From the NCBI GenBank assembly GCA_020186115.1, contig WSYJ01000138.1, forward strand, positions 434,001 through 498,000: DNA of 64,000 nucleotides. The letters are read 5' to 3'. Numbering within the stretch: the first letter of the stretch is position 1; each line of letters opens with the position of its first letter. Positions 55,376 through 64,000 of the stretch are shown one piece after another. This DNA comes from Histomonas meleagridis. Lineage: Eukaryota > Parabasalia > Tritrichomonadida > Dientamoebidae. The position numbers were made by a program, and so were the translations under genes. The notes under the pieces were generated by a model. That model was not told the origin of the DNA. It saw only the letters and a list, made by a program, of their open reading frames with translations, and made no database searches.

Positions 55376-57541
55376 TTATGGTAAATAATGAACTCTTCCA
55401 GAAGCGTCCAATTTCAAATAAATATTTTTAGCCAATGACTGTAATCTTTTTTCATAAAGGTCATCTTCCAATCTAAAGTTTAAGATTTCCTTTACAGCCA
55501 TTTTCAAGTCAGATTTTTCCATTGATCTTTCTCTTTTCATTACTAACATCACTGCCGCATCGACCTGGTAATTTCTATTCAGCATTATAGCCGACTTTGT
55601 ATCATCATTTTCTTTATGTGGTAAATTCGGGAATGCAAAAGGTAAACTCAAAAAACCGTTTTCGGGGGAGACGTTAATATTCAATTGAATTTTTTGATGT
55701 ATATATGCGATCAAATTCCCGCCCTTTTTACTTTTGAGAATTTTACAAATTTCATCGATTTCGTTACTACTTAAGCCAGTCATTTTCATTACAATATCAG
55801 GCGTTATCATGGTCCTACCATTAAAACATAATAAGAAAACAGCATAAAGGCCACTACAACGTATTTCATTTAATGTGCCAATCTTCATCGCTTTCATTTT
55901 AACTCGTGTGAATCGTAAATTCCATTGTAACTTACGTTTCCCATGATGCGTACGTATAAAATTAGTGAAATCAGCAAGTATTTGTTCAATGGCAGGTGGA
56001 GCACGAGCTGATGAAGGTACAGAATTAGGCCATGCGTCATTAGACAAGATTAATGCTCTAAAGAAATTAGGTGCATTAGAACGTTCAGCTTTAAATTCTT
56101 GTAACATATTAATCGATTGATGCAAATCATCAAAAAGTGCATCAAGTCGTTTTGTGTATTCAGGTCCGCATTGTTTACGTAGTTCGGCTAAAAATATTTC
56201 ATCTGCATGGACTATGTGCGCCTTTAACATTAAAATACGACGTGATAAAAGTAAATGATGATAAGCTTCAAATGAATCTTTGTTTGATAGCATTCTGAAC
56301 ACTGCAATCAGTTCATCAATAACGGCTTGTGATATTGTTGGACGTGATATAAATTCGTGATGAATTTCTTCCGCTAATAAACGTGAAGCTGTATCTAGAG
56401 AGGTGTTAAAACCTTTTTCAAATGCAAGACGTAATGTTCGAGACTGACTTTGGCTAAAGGATTCCTTACAAAATGAGACTAATGCATTATGAAGTTCGAT
56501 AATACCTTGAATCGGATTCAATAATTTGTAACATTCTTCAGCTTCGGCTTCAAATTCGAATGACAGCTCCTTAGTAAAGTTATTAATAGTGTCCGTGTCA
56601 CGCGCTAACTTCGCACATATATCAACGCTCTTAACGTCTTTCCCTCGAATTAACGGTCGTAAACCGTTGTTGATTTGTTCAAGTTTTGATGAGAAAATGA
56701 GCCTGTTCATTTGAATTTCAAGTTGACGGAGGGAATTTTGAGTAATTAATGGTTTAGCTAAGTTAAGTTCATGCTCTTTAATCTTGGTGGATTCTATAAG
56801 ATAAGTTTGAAGTTCATTTTGAAAAATTTCATCAATAATTGGTTGAAGAAATTGAATAACAGAGTCTATAAATAAAGGCAAAAAGAATTCTTCAAAAAGA
56901 CCACTGTCTTTAAGAAAGCGAAACATTGGAATTAATGGTTGAACATCATCATTATCACGAGCTTGTGCATAATTTTCAATAGCAAGTTGTGAAATCCTAA
57001 AAAATATATCTTTGGAATCAGTAAATGCTTGTTGTAGAGCTTGGCTAAAAATCTGTTTGAAATTAGGTAAACCTTTTTCTTTAATACACAAAGGTGAAAA
57101 AGTTGTTGAAATTAAATTAAGTTTTGATACAGTAAGATCCCAATATTTGCCAATTTCTTGTGATGAATTTCTTAAAGATAAATCATTTGGAATAGACATA
57201 GCAAATCCTACTACTTTACTTGCAACTTGGCTATGAAGTTCAACCGCAACATCTGTATTAGTCGAAATTTTAGATGCTAAATTATAAATATTATTTGGAA
57301 ATACTTGAGAGAAATTTCCATCCAAAAAGTTAACCAAGGTATTTTCGATCAAACCTGCAATTTGTTCAATAGATGGAATCTGTTGAATTTTTAATGGACA
57401 TGGTAATAAAGTATTTGATGAATTTTGTTTAACTGTAAGCCCAACAAGAATTCGTTCTGAGCCATTCCCAATAGGAAGATTTGGAGGATTTTCAAAATCA
57501 TTTTGGAAATTTTCAGTCATAAATTGGGATTGTCTCATCAT
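55376..57541 (-). CDS. Cullin (ubiquitin ligase scaffold)
   Basis: 721 residues from the first of two adjacent ATGs (57541/57538). The N-terminal ~390 residues are helical cullin repeats (FRFLKDSGLFEEFFLPLFID). The cullin-homology region includes KLQWNLRFTRVKMKA, YAVFLLCFN, LSSNEIDEICKILKSKKGGN. The C-terminal winged helix AAVMLVMKRERSMEKSDLKM keeps the neddylation lysine in VMK, followed by LAKNIYLKLDASGRVHYLP (typical Y-[LI]-x end). It links RING proteins and substrate adaptors in ubiquitination. The animal class (CUL1/3/4) is not clear by eye. Starts just downstream of an AGACGTT segment. Confidence 0.9.
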   Translation of the reverse strand: MMRQSQFMTENFQNDFENPPNLPIGNGSERILVGLTVKQNSSNTLLPCPLKIQQIPSIEQIAGLIENTLVNFLDGNFSQVFPNNIYNLASKISTNTDVAVELHSQVASKVVGFAMSIPNDLSLRNSSQEIGKYWDLTVSKLNLISTTFSPLCIKEKGLPNFKQIFSQALQQAFTDSKDIFFRISQLAIENYAQARDNDDVQPLIPMFRFLKDSGLFEEFFLPLFIDSVIQFLQPIIDEIFQNELQTYLIESTKIKEHELNLAKPLITQNSLRQLEIQMNRLIFSSKLEQINNGLRPLIRGKDVKSVDICAKLARDTDTINNFTKELSFEFEAEAEECYKLLNPIQGIIELHNALVSFCKESFSQSQSRTLRLAFEKGFNTSLDTASRLLAEEIHHEFISRPTISQAVIDELIAVFRMLSNKDSFEAYHHLLLSRRILMLKAHIVHADEIFLAELRKQCGPEYTKRLDALFDDLHQSINMLQEFKAERSNAPNFFRALILSNDAWPNSVPSSARAPPAIEQILADFTNFIRTHHGKRKLQWNLRFTRVKMKAMKIGTLNEIRCSGLYAVFLLCFNGRTMITPDIVMKMTGLSSNEIDEICKILKSKKGGNLIAYIHQKIQLNINVSPENGFLSLPFAFPNLPHKENDDTKSAIMLNRNYQVDAAVMLVMKRERSMEKSDLKMAVKEILNFRLEDDLYEKRLQSLAKNIYLKLDASGRVHYLP

Positions 57542-57709
57542 TTCCAAAATTGGAAGACGTTAAATTCGAAAAAGTGACAATAAATTCAACACTAAAAAAA
57601 AAATTAATTCCGCCTTTACTAGGAGTTGGAATCAAAATAACGGGGTGAAATTTACAAATAAGAACAGCCATTAATTAAGTGAAACTACTGATAATGGTTG
57701 TATGTACAA

Positions 57710-58162
57710 TTAAAATATATCTATTAAAGGATCATAATCTGACTTGCTCTGTGGAACAACAGGACTCTTGCTAAGGTTACCACTACTGGATGAAGAACCT
57801 GTTGAATTTCTTTGGGGAAAATTAAATATATCCCAAAGCTCTGTTGATTGATTGTTTGTTCTTGTAATGTGAAACTGCTTTTTAGCACGAGGCATAGGAG
57901 CTTGTAAAGATTGATGATCTTTTGAATCCTCACTTGAATATTCATTTCCACTTAAAGTAGAAGAAGTTTTTGAACTTTGGTTCTGGTCCTTAGGGATAAC
58001 AGATATTGTGAATATTTTTCTAGACCTTGAAGGTGAAGGATTTCTAATTTGAGGCGTTAGATGAGATATTGGTGGATTTTTAATGTCAGATGTTGATTCT
58101 CGTGATACAACAAACCTATTCTTCTGAAACGATTGTCCTCTTGGCCTTGCTTGTGGTTCCAT
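57710..58162 (-). CDS. Disordered Ser/Pro-rich protein with endocytic-type short motifs
   Basis: 150 residues, low in hydrophobics, rich in Ser, Pro, Arg, Gln. No domain. Two short motifs stand out: ELWDIF (WxxF-like) and the C-terminal DPLIDIF, which resembles a clathrin-box/DP[LF]-type adaptor-binding end. The protein could be an endocytic accessory factor, but such motifs occur by chance. The frame opens at the first ATG with few competing ATGs, and codon usage is normal for the region. It is the upstream neighbour of the cullin, same strand. Confidence 0.5.
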   Translation of the reverse strand: MEPQARPRGQSFQKNRFVVSRESTSDIKNPPISHLTPQIRNPSPSRSRKIFTISVIPKDQNQSSKTSSTLSGNEYSSEDSKDHQSLQAPMPRAKKQFHITRTNNQSTELWDIFNFPQRNSTGSSSSSGNLSKSPVVPQSKSDYDPLIDIF

Positions 58163-59780
58163 TTTGCCTGAAATTTATTTAATCAAATGGCCTAATGCTC
58201 ACAATTGCCATACCGTTTTTTCAAATTTGTGGGGTGGAAGATTATATTTGTATGGTTTATGGTGAAAATAACGAAAAAAGTATTGGCGGTTCCTTTCAAA
58301 TATTAAATAACCAATTCAATTTTTTTAAGTTTATCAAAATTTATGCTGTGATAATCTTACATCAAAAAAATTTCATTCTCACACATTATAACATCATCGC
58401 ACTTCTTAGACTATTTACGTTGAACATGGTTGAACTAAAGTTGTTTTTCTAAAAACATTTTTTCTGTTATTCAAAAAATTAAAAATATTTGATGAGAAAA
58501 CTTTCCAAACAACAATCAAACAAATTATTCTGTTGCTAACATTGACCAACGTTCGTTTTTTGTACAGATGCAAAAACGTGATACTTGTTGATATTGAATT
58601 TTATTTCAAAAGTAAAGTTGGTAGGTGAGCGAAGTAGAATACAAAAAAGATAACAATTCATCAAAACCCAAACATAAGTCCTTAAACTTATGGGAAACAA
58701 ATGTTGTATTACAAAAAATGTTTATATATCCAAGATTAAGGGTTTTGAAGAGATGATAGAATTTCAAAACCAAAAATGTGTCCAATCATTTTTCAAATGT
58801 AGTAAGTGATATTTTAGAAAAGAAAATTATATGAGTTAAGTTATAAATCCTATAAAATTTTTCAAACATTCTCATCTAAAAAGTCAAAACAAGTGTAATC
58901 AAAAGAAGGACTCAGACAATGATCAGGAAAGCACTGAACTTGGACCCAAACAAATTGAAATTCAATTTTTAGAAACTGGCTTATCATTTCTTAATGTTGC
59001 CACAAACAGCGTGTCTTTAAAATTGTTTATTAAGAGTAATGAATAGAATTCACATAATATATTTGAAGAGAATCTTAATAAACTTAAAAACATTTGTATT
59101 GATTACCATCGAAATGCCTCTGAATGAGCACCAGGCAAGTGCGATTGATACAGTAACATCAAAAAGAAAAATTTGCGGATTTAAGCACAAACTTATCGGG
59201 TGTTCAATATTAACAATGAAAAGCAAAACCTAAAAAAAAGAGGTCGCGAAAATAATGTTATTGAAGTTGAAGAAGCACATTTTTCAAGGAAGAGAGGAAG
59301 AACAAACAGGAATGAAAAATCTGCTTCGGAATCCAAAATAAATGTAATTTTTATGAAAATTCTGTAAATTACTCATTAGAATAAGAGAACAATGTTCGTT
59401 TTTGTTATAATAAGTGAAATAAAAATTGTATATTAATAATCTCATTTAACATATAAATTTTGTAATTGCGAATTTTTCTTTGGATAAAAAAAATATATTA
59501 AAATTAAAGTAGATTTAGTTAACTTTAACAAAAAGAAGCAATACAATTAAGAAAACATCCAAAAATTATTCCATTATTTTGATCAATTTAATCCACTTAT
59601 GTTATAATAATATATTTATAAAAGATATGATCAAAAAAACCTAATCCCAATAAAACATTGATTATCTATATTTAAAGATTCTCTCACATAATAACAAGGA
59701 AACAATATAAAATGTTTAATTTAATGTTTTTAAATACTTTCACTTAATCAATAAATTTTACTTATTCATTCAAAGCAAAC
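58163..59780. other. Gene-poor stretch, possible gene relic near 58690-59340
   Basis: About 1.6 kb. A short frame at 58690 (MGNKCCITKNVYISKIKG...) stops after ~40 codons, and pieces with Lys/Arg-rich coding-like composition (EEAHFSRKRGRTNRNE near 59275) follow in other frames, which could be a decayed gene of unknown type. No repeat or RNA gene was recognised. Confidence 0.3.
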
Positions 59781-60102
59781 TTACAAAATTCTTGCTCCAA
59801 ATGCAATTGCTGGATTTGCTTCAGCAAATTTCATATTCGGTGCACCCCAACCACCAAATCCTTGGCGCGCTTGTTTTGTTTCTGGAGCCAAAAGTTTCAT
59901 CGTATATAATATCATTTTGCTTCTTAAGTAATTCCACAATATTTTTACAATTTTCATTACGTCCTTGATTTGAGTTCGCGAGCATAATTGCTGATTCACC
60001 TTTAATATTTACTTCATTTATTTTTATATCTTTTTGTTGAAGAAGTAATTCTACGATTTCAAGATAACCATTTTGCGCATCAGTATTTGGCCAAATGTTC
60101 AT
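59781..60102 (-). pseudogene. Ankyrin relic with frameshift, no spacer
   Basis: On the minus strand, from 60102: AQNGYLEIVELLLQQKDIKI, then a continuous next repeat NIKGESAIMLANSNQGRNENCK, IVELLKKQND. Here the two repeats are joined directly, without the spacer seen in the other loci. The C-terminal sequence continues best in another frame (QGFGGWGAPNMKFAEANPAI, FGARIL), so a frameshift lies near 59900-59930. There is no upstream start or N-terminal domain; a truncated relic. Confidence 0.65.
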
Positions 60103-60999
60103 TCACATATTGGAAATAACTTATATACACGACAATTACATGAATATGCCACAAATGTATTTGAAAAGGATTTAATATCAAGATTTTATATAATTAAATA
60201 AAATAAATGATATTTCATCATTTCCCAAATAATTTCTGAATTTTTTATTTCTTAATAAATTAAGATATTATTCTTAGTTTATTATTAATCATAGATTCAA
60301 CTATGTATTTATATATTATATATCCATAATATCAAGATCGTAGAATGATCGCGATATATCATTTTACATGTTCAAGCGGTTCGAAGTCAAATTTGAATGA
60401 GTGGACGTATAAAAATCACTCAATCAGCTCGTATCGTTCTCAATAACAATTTTAGAATGAAGCTTGCTCAGGAAGCGGTAATATTGAATCATATTCGGAA
60501 AAATAGAGATAACTAATAAAAAAAAGGCTAAAATATTTATTGATATATTAGAATTTGTAAAAATGTAATATAACGGTTTTTTCATTTTATTAGAATATAA
60601 AATTTAATATTCTGACATATCAAAATCTTAATATTTCAATAAATAAAAAGTATATCATTAGGTAGAAATATTATTTATTTTTAATCGTAAGTATTACATC
60701 CAACCACCGTAATTTCTTGGGAAAAATCAATTTTCGAGGAGACCGTTTAGACCGCACTCTTAAGTAAAAATCGAATTATTATTAAATAATTTTTTAAAAT
60801 TTCCAATTTTTTTTCAACGTATTTTAAGTTTGTTTCATAGTTCATTTCTATTACAAAAAGTTCGCTTTGCTTGATAATTTAGGCTTGCCATCTTCATGAG
60901 ATATAACATGGTTTTTTCAAACAACAAAAACCGTAATGATAACGATACAGGCGGTTTTAACTTATTGTCATCTGAACAAGCCATTTGAATTAATTTAAG
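60103..60999. other. Intergenic, promoter of AP-1 gamma
   Basis: 897 nt. 60320-60480 is locally richer in GC with GATCGCGATATATC and TATAAAAATC, without a frame beyond ~20 codons. GGCGGTTTTAAC at ~60949 is ~50 nt before the AP-1 gamma start. Otherwise AT-rich. Confidence 0.4.
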
Positions 61000-63288
61000 A
61001 TGACAGACTCCCTAGAAACATTTATCCACCACGTGATAACAGCTCCCACAATAGAAGAGGAGAGGATTACTGTTTCCAACGAGCAAGCTAACCTTCGTAC
61101 TTTTGCAAGAAATTGTTATGATCATTATAAACCAAGAGTTGTCGCCAAACTAATTTTCCTTACTCTTCGTGGCGAAAATACTTCATGGGGTCAAATGGAA
61201 GTTGTTAACCTTATGAACCATGAGCGTTTTAGCTACAAAAGAATAGGTTATATTGGCGCGTCTTTAATGCTTGATGAACTTAACGAAAGAATTGTCCTTA
61301 TAACTGCCACTGTTCAAAAAGACCTAAATTCCAAAAACATTATGGTTCAAAACTTAGCTTTAGCTTTAATTGCAAATATTGCATCACCCGAAATGTGTCA
61401 ATCCACAGCTCCATCTGTTATTACCCTACTTGGGTCTCAAGTTCCATCAGTTCAGAAAGCAGCTGCTCTTGCTGGTGTTCGTATTCTGAGGAAATGTCCA
61501 GAACTTTGCGAACAATTTCGTCCACCTATCACCAGACTTCTTAACCATGGTCAACATTCTGTTGTCATGGCTGGTATTTCTCTTGCACTTGAGATGCTCA
61601 AAATTGATCCAAAATTAGCACAACCATGGAGCGGTTTCACCACTCCATTCACCAAGATCTTAAAGGTTCTCTTTGAAACCCATTCCAGTTATGAGTTCAA
61701 CTTCACAATTTTCAATGATCCATTCCTTCAAATCAAAATCATGCAAATCATTTCAGTTGTTAAGTCACCCTCAGATGAACTCGATGATCTCCTATCATCT
61801 ATTGTCACCGGAGTTGATGTCCGACGTAACACAGGACGTTCACTTCTTCTTCAAGCGGTTCAAACGATAGGATTAACCGCCAAAAAACCGTCACTTCGTT
61901 CACTTGCATATAATCAAGTCAGTCGTTTGTTTTCATATAATGAACCGAACATTCTTTATTCTGCCTTATCAGCATTTTCACGTATTCTTTATTCCGAGAA
62001 TCAGATTCTTGATCGATCATCGTCAGATAGCATTGTTCTTCAACGACATAAATCGCAAGTTGTCCATTGCTTAGATCATCGCGATCCATCAATTCGTCGA
62101 CGTGCGCTTGATGTTGTTGCTGCATTAATTGATGAGACAAATGTCGAAACGTTAATTCCGGAAGTTATGTCCTACATCAAGATGGCCGACGGCGACTTCC
62201 GCACTGAAATGGTTGCGAAAGTTTTTTCTTCAGTTCAACGATTTGCGCCGACTGTCATTTGGAATTTTGACACTGTCTTAAAACTGTTATCAGAGAGCGG
62301 GAACTACGTCGGCAATGACGTGATCACATCCTTCTGCAAGTTAATTGCGCGTAACATCGACTTGCGACAACATGCGATTACATCGCTGCAAAATTCGTTG
62401 TACTCCGACAGTAATAACCAAACATTACTTCAAGTCTCGTCGTGGGCACTTGGCGAATTTCTGGAGGAACAATCGGCCGAAACAATCGACACATTAATTA
62501 AGTTGTGTAAAATGCCGCAAACGAAAGTCGACACGAAGTGTTACATCATCACAGCACTGTCAAAGCTCGCGACGCGATTTGGTAAGTACGACACAGTGAG
62601 CGAAATACTGAATCAACTCGAACATAACAATGATATCGAAATCCAACAACGCTCCGGCGAAATGTTACGCATCATACAAAAGGGAGAAATCAAAGAACAA
62701 TTACTTGCGCCAATTGAACCTGAAGAAATCGATGTAAATAACGAAGGAAATAATACACAACAACAACAAAAACAATCTTCAAATAATTTGGATGATTTAC
62801 TTAACTTATCGGAAACTCCTGCAAATAATAATAATGAAAACACTAAGTCACATGATGATTCTTTATTAGAAATTATAGAAGACGCTTTAACTACACCACA
62901 AAGTAATCAAAAAGCTGTCCAGGAAATTAGGGCACCCCAAGGCGCAAAAGAAGTTTTGAGAACAGCCGATTACGTGATATTCTTTGAAATTCAAAGGAAT
63001 GTAAACAATCCAAATCAAATAGCTATCCGATCGTCAATTTTCGGTTTGGGTAAAATGACGTTAAATAATTTCATAGTGCAGTACGGGGTGCCCCAGGGAT
63101 GGGCGGTGATGGCACAACAACCGTCGGGTAACGTTCTCGGGCCAAACGGTTCAGTACCAATAAGACAAGTGTTAATGTTGGAAAATAGAGGTGCGGCACA
63201 ACTTATGATGAAGACACAAATAAGTTACATGTATGGAACGCAGCCAATTAAGGAAATGGGAACAATCCAACCATCAGTTTTTAACTAA
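61000..63288 (+). CDS. AP1G1: AP-1 complex gamma-adaptin
   Basis: 762 residues. The N-terminal trunk ~1-575 is adaptin: RIGYIGASLMLDELNERIVL, NLALALIANIASPEMCQ, NDPFLQIKIMQIISVV, LQRHKSQVVHCLDHRDPSIR (human gamma: [20 protein letters not shown]). A hinge ~580-640 is Gln/Asn-rich and contains the clathrin-box-like DDLLNLSE. The C-terminal ~120 residues are a gamma-ear domain (VIFFEIQRNVNNPNQIAIRS; GWAVMAQQPSGNVLGPNG). AP-1 links clathrin to cargo at the trans-Golgi and endosomes. Length is near the animal protein (~820). A GGCGGT box lies ~50 nt upstream. Codon use becomes more GC-rich in the second half. Confidence 0.93.
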   Translation: MTDSLETFIHHVITAPTIEEERITVSNEQANLRTFARNCYDHYKPRVVAKLIFLTLRGENTSWGQMEVVNLMNHERFSYKRIGYIGASLMLDELNERIVLITATVQKDLNSKNIMVQNLALALIANIASPEMCQSTAPSVITLLGSQVPSVQKAAALAGVRILRKCPELCEQFRPPITRLLNHGQHSVVMAGISLALEMLKIDPKLAQPWSGFTTPFTKILKVLFETHSSYEFNFTIFNDPFLQIKIMQIISVVKSPSDELDDLLSSIVTGVDVRRNTGRSLLLQAVQTIGLTAKKPSLRSLAYNQVSRLFSYNEPNILYSALSAFSRILYSENQILDRSSSDSIVLQRHKSQVVHCLDHRDPSIRRRALDVVAALIDETNVETLIPEVMSYIKMADGDFRTEMVAKVFSSVQRFAPTVIWNFDTVLKLLSESGNYVGNDVITSFCKLIARNIDLRQHAITSLQNSLYSDSNNQTLLQVSSWALGEFLEEQSAETIDTLIKLCKMPQTKVDTKCYIITALSKLATRFGKYDTVSEILNQLEHNNDIEIQQRSGEMLRIIQKGEIKEQLLAPIEPEEIDVNNEGNNTQQQQKQSSNNLDDLLNLSETPANNNNENTKSHDDSLLEIIEDALTTPQSNQKAVQEIRAPQGAKEVLRTADYVIFFEIQRNVNNPNQIAIRSSIFGLGKMTLNNFIVQYGVPQGWAVMAQQPSGNVLGPNGSVPIRQVLMLENRGAAQLMMKTQISYMYGTQPIKEMGTIQPSVFN

Positions 63289-63389
63289 ATCTTCTTCTTT
63301 ATAAATTCTTTGGTTTAAAAACACTTTAATTTGGACATTTTGTAAACATTAAAATGAAAATATGAAATATCCGATTTTAAATATCCAAA

Positions 63390-63700
63390 TTTTTGTTTTG
63401 AACAAAAAGGAATTGAAATTATTAATATAGAAGTTTATTTATTTTATTTATAATTTATTTTAATATTTTGATATTTGAAAATAATATTTGGAAATTATTT
63501 AAATTATTTTATACAGCACTTATTTATGCATCTTATAATGGACATACAGAAATAGTTAAATTGCTTCTTGAACAAAAAGGCGATGTTAATGCTAAAAATA
63601 TTTATTTGTTTTAATATTTTGATATTACAAAATAATATTTGGAAATTATTTAAATTATTTCAAACAGCACTTTATTTTCCATCAGAAAATGGTTAAAAAT
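63390..63700 (+). pseudogene. Degraded ankyrin modules with spacers
   Basis: A partial module ending NIEV (63435), a 77-nt spacer, an intact module at 63513-63602 (TALIYASYNGHTEIVKLLLE) one codon short, a 61-nt spacer, and a module at 63664 that stops after TALYFPSENG. Both spacers carry ATATTTGGAAATTATTTAAA. No start codon context, so a relic. Confidence 0.75.
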
Positions 63701-63809
63701 TTTAATATTAATTGGTTCCATTGGCACATCAGAAATTGTATGAATGCTCTTTCAAAGAACTTATCTTTTCGACGTTGAAGTTTTTTTCATATACGAATAA
63801 CTATTGTTA

Positions 63810-64000
63810 TCATTGTGTTTGCTGTTCTTGTATTTGTCTCTGTATTTCTTCTATTCTTTGCTTTATTGGTTCAAGTTCTTTTTTCTTTTTCTTTTCCAAC
63901 TTTTCGATCTCATCATCCAATCTCTCTCTGAGCAAATTGTTTTCATTTTCTTGTGCTTTAACCAAAAGTTCTTTCCGAGCTTCGACTTCTCGCATTTGAA
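63810..64000 (-). CDS. C-terminal part of a coiled-coil protein (runs off right edge)
   Basis: The frame is open to base 64000. It encodes a charged helical sequence (EKLEKKKKKELEPIKQRIEE, IQRQIQEQQTQ) ending in TGA. An ATG at 63995 in the context TTCAAATG could be a start, making a 61-residue protein; more likely it is internal to a longer coiled-coil gene continuing beyond the window. Function cannot be inferred. Confidence 0.55.
   Translation of the reverse strand, partial: QMREVEARKELLVKAQENENNLLRERLDDEIEKLEKKKKKELEPIKQRIEEIQRQIQEQQTQ

Noticed and set aside
58195-58452. 85-codon plus-strand frame
   Set aside because: It starts at a non-ATG codon within the upstream region of the minus-strand gene and has no family resemblance.
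60375-60400. GGTTCGAAGTC, similar to a tRNA B box
   Set aside because: The T-arm stem does not pair and no A box or acceptor stem is found at the right distance.

Overview
The window reads as nuclear DNA of a parabasalid protist, most likely a trichomonad of the Tritrichomonas type. It is strongly AT-rich with the standard genetic code, compact genes that are almost all intronless, and short 5' leaders. The one clear spliceosomal intron (59 nt) has trichomonad-like ends. Protein families known to be expanded in trichomonads are present: DUF3447-type ankyrin proteins, a BspA-like surface-protein tail, and R2R3 Myb. All assignments come from reading the sequence and from knowledge of the families; no search was run.

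Layout. 1-10 kb: partial ankyrin-family gene, an AMPK-like CAMK kinase with the intron, a C9orf72-like DENN protein, a Qc-SNARE, ribosomal eL37, a coiled-coil protein and a P4-ATPase flippase. 10-25 kb: small coiled-coil genes, an HMG-box protein, nitroreductase, two VPS28 genes, an RRM protein, eL6, a VPS20/CHMP6-like ESCRT-III protein, an aldo/keto reductase and two nearly identical copies of an unknown gene in inverted orientation. 25-36 kb: a membrane protein, a MITE-like inverted repeat, pyrophosphatase, SmE, the large TOR kinase, a DHHC palmitoyltransferase and a BspA-like fragment. 36-47 kb: an ankyrin gene whose repeats are separated by regular non-coding spacers, a coiled-coil protein, a CLEC16A-like FPL protein, ADP-forming acetyl-CoA synthetase and an R2R3 Myb. 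47-64 kb: MSH5, a putative secreted protein, a NAP1/HEM-like WAVE subunit, a coiled-coil protein, a cullin, a disordered protein, a gene-poor stretch, AP-1 gamma-adaptin and the edge of another coiled-coil gene.

The most interesting signal is the ankyrin locus at 36361-38867 and its relatives at about 11.2, 20.4, 42.5 and 63.5 kb. Each ~31-codon ankyrin module is open, but modules are separated by AT-rich spacers of fixed length (mostly 77 nt, sometimes 60-61), giving an exact 170-nt period in the main array. 170 is not a multiple of 3, so a full-length protein needs the spacers removed. The spacers lack the GTATGT...TCTAAC...AG motifs of the real intron in the kinase gene.

Several genes bear on membrane traffic and lysosomal or nutrient signalling: C9orf72-like, TOR, CLEC16A-like, two VPS28, VPS20, AP-1 gamma, SNARE, flippase and DHHC. 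Many genes carry an AACGGT (Myb-type) hexamer or a close variant shortly upstream of the start codon.
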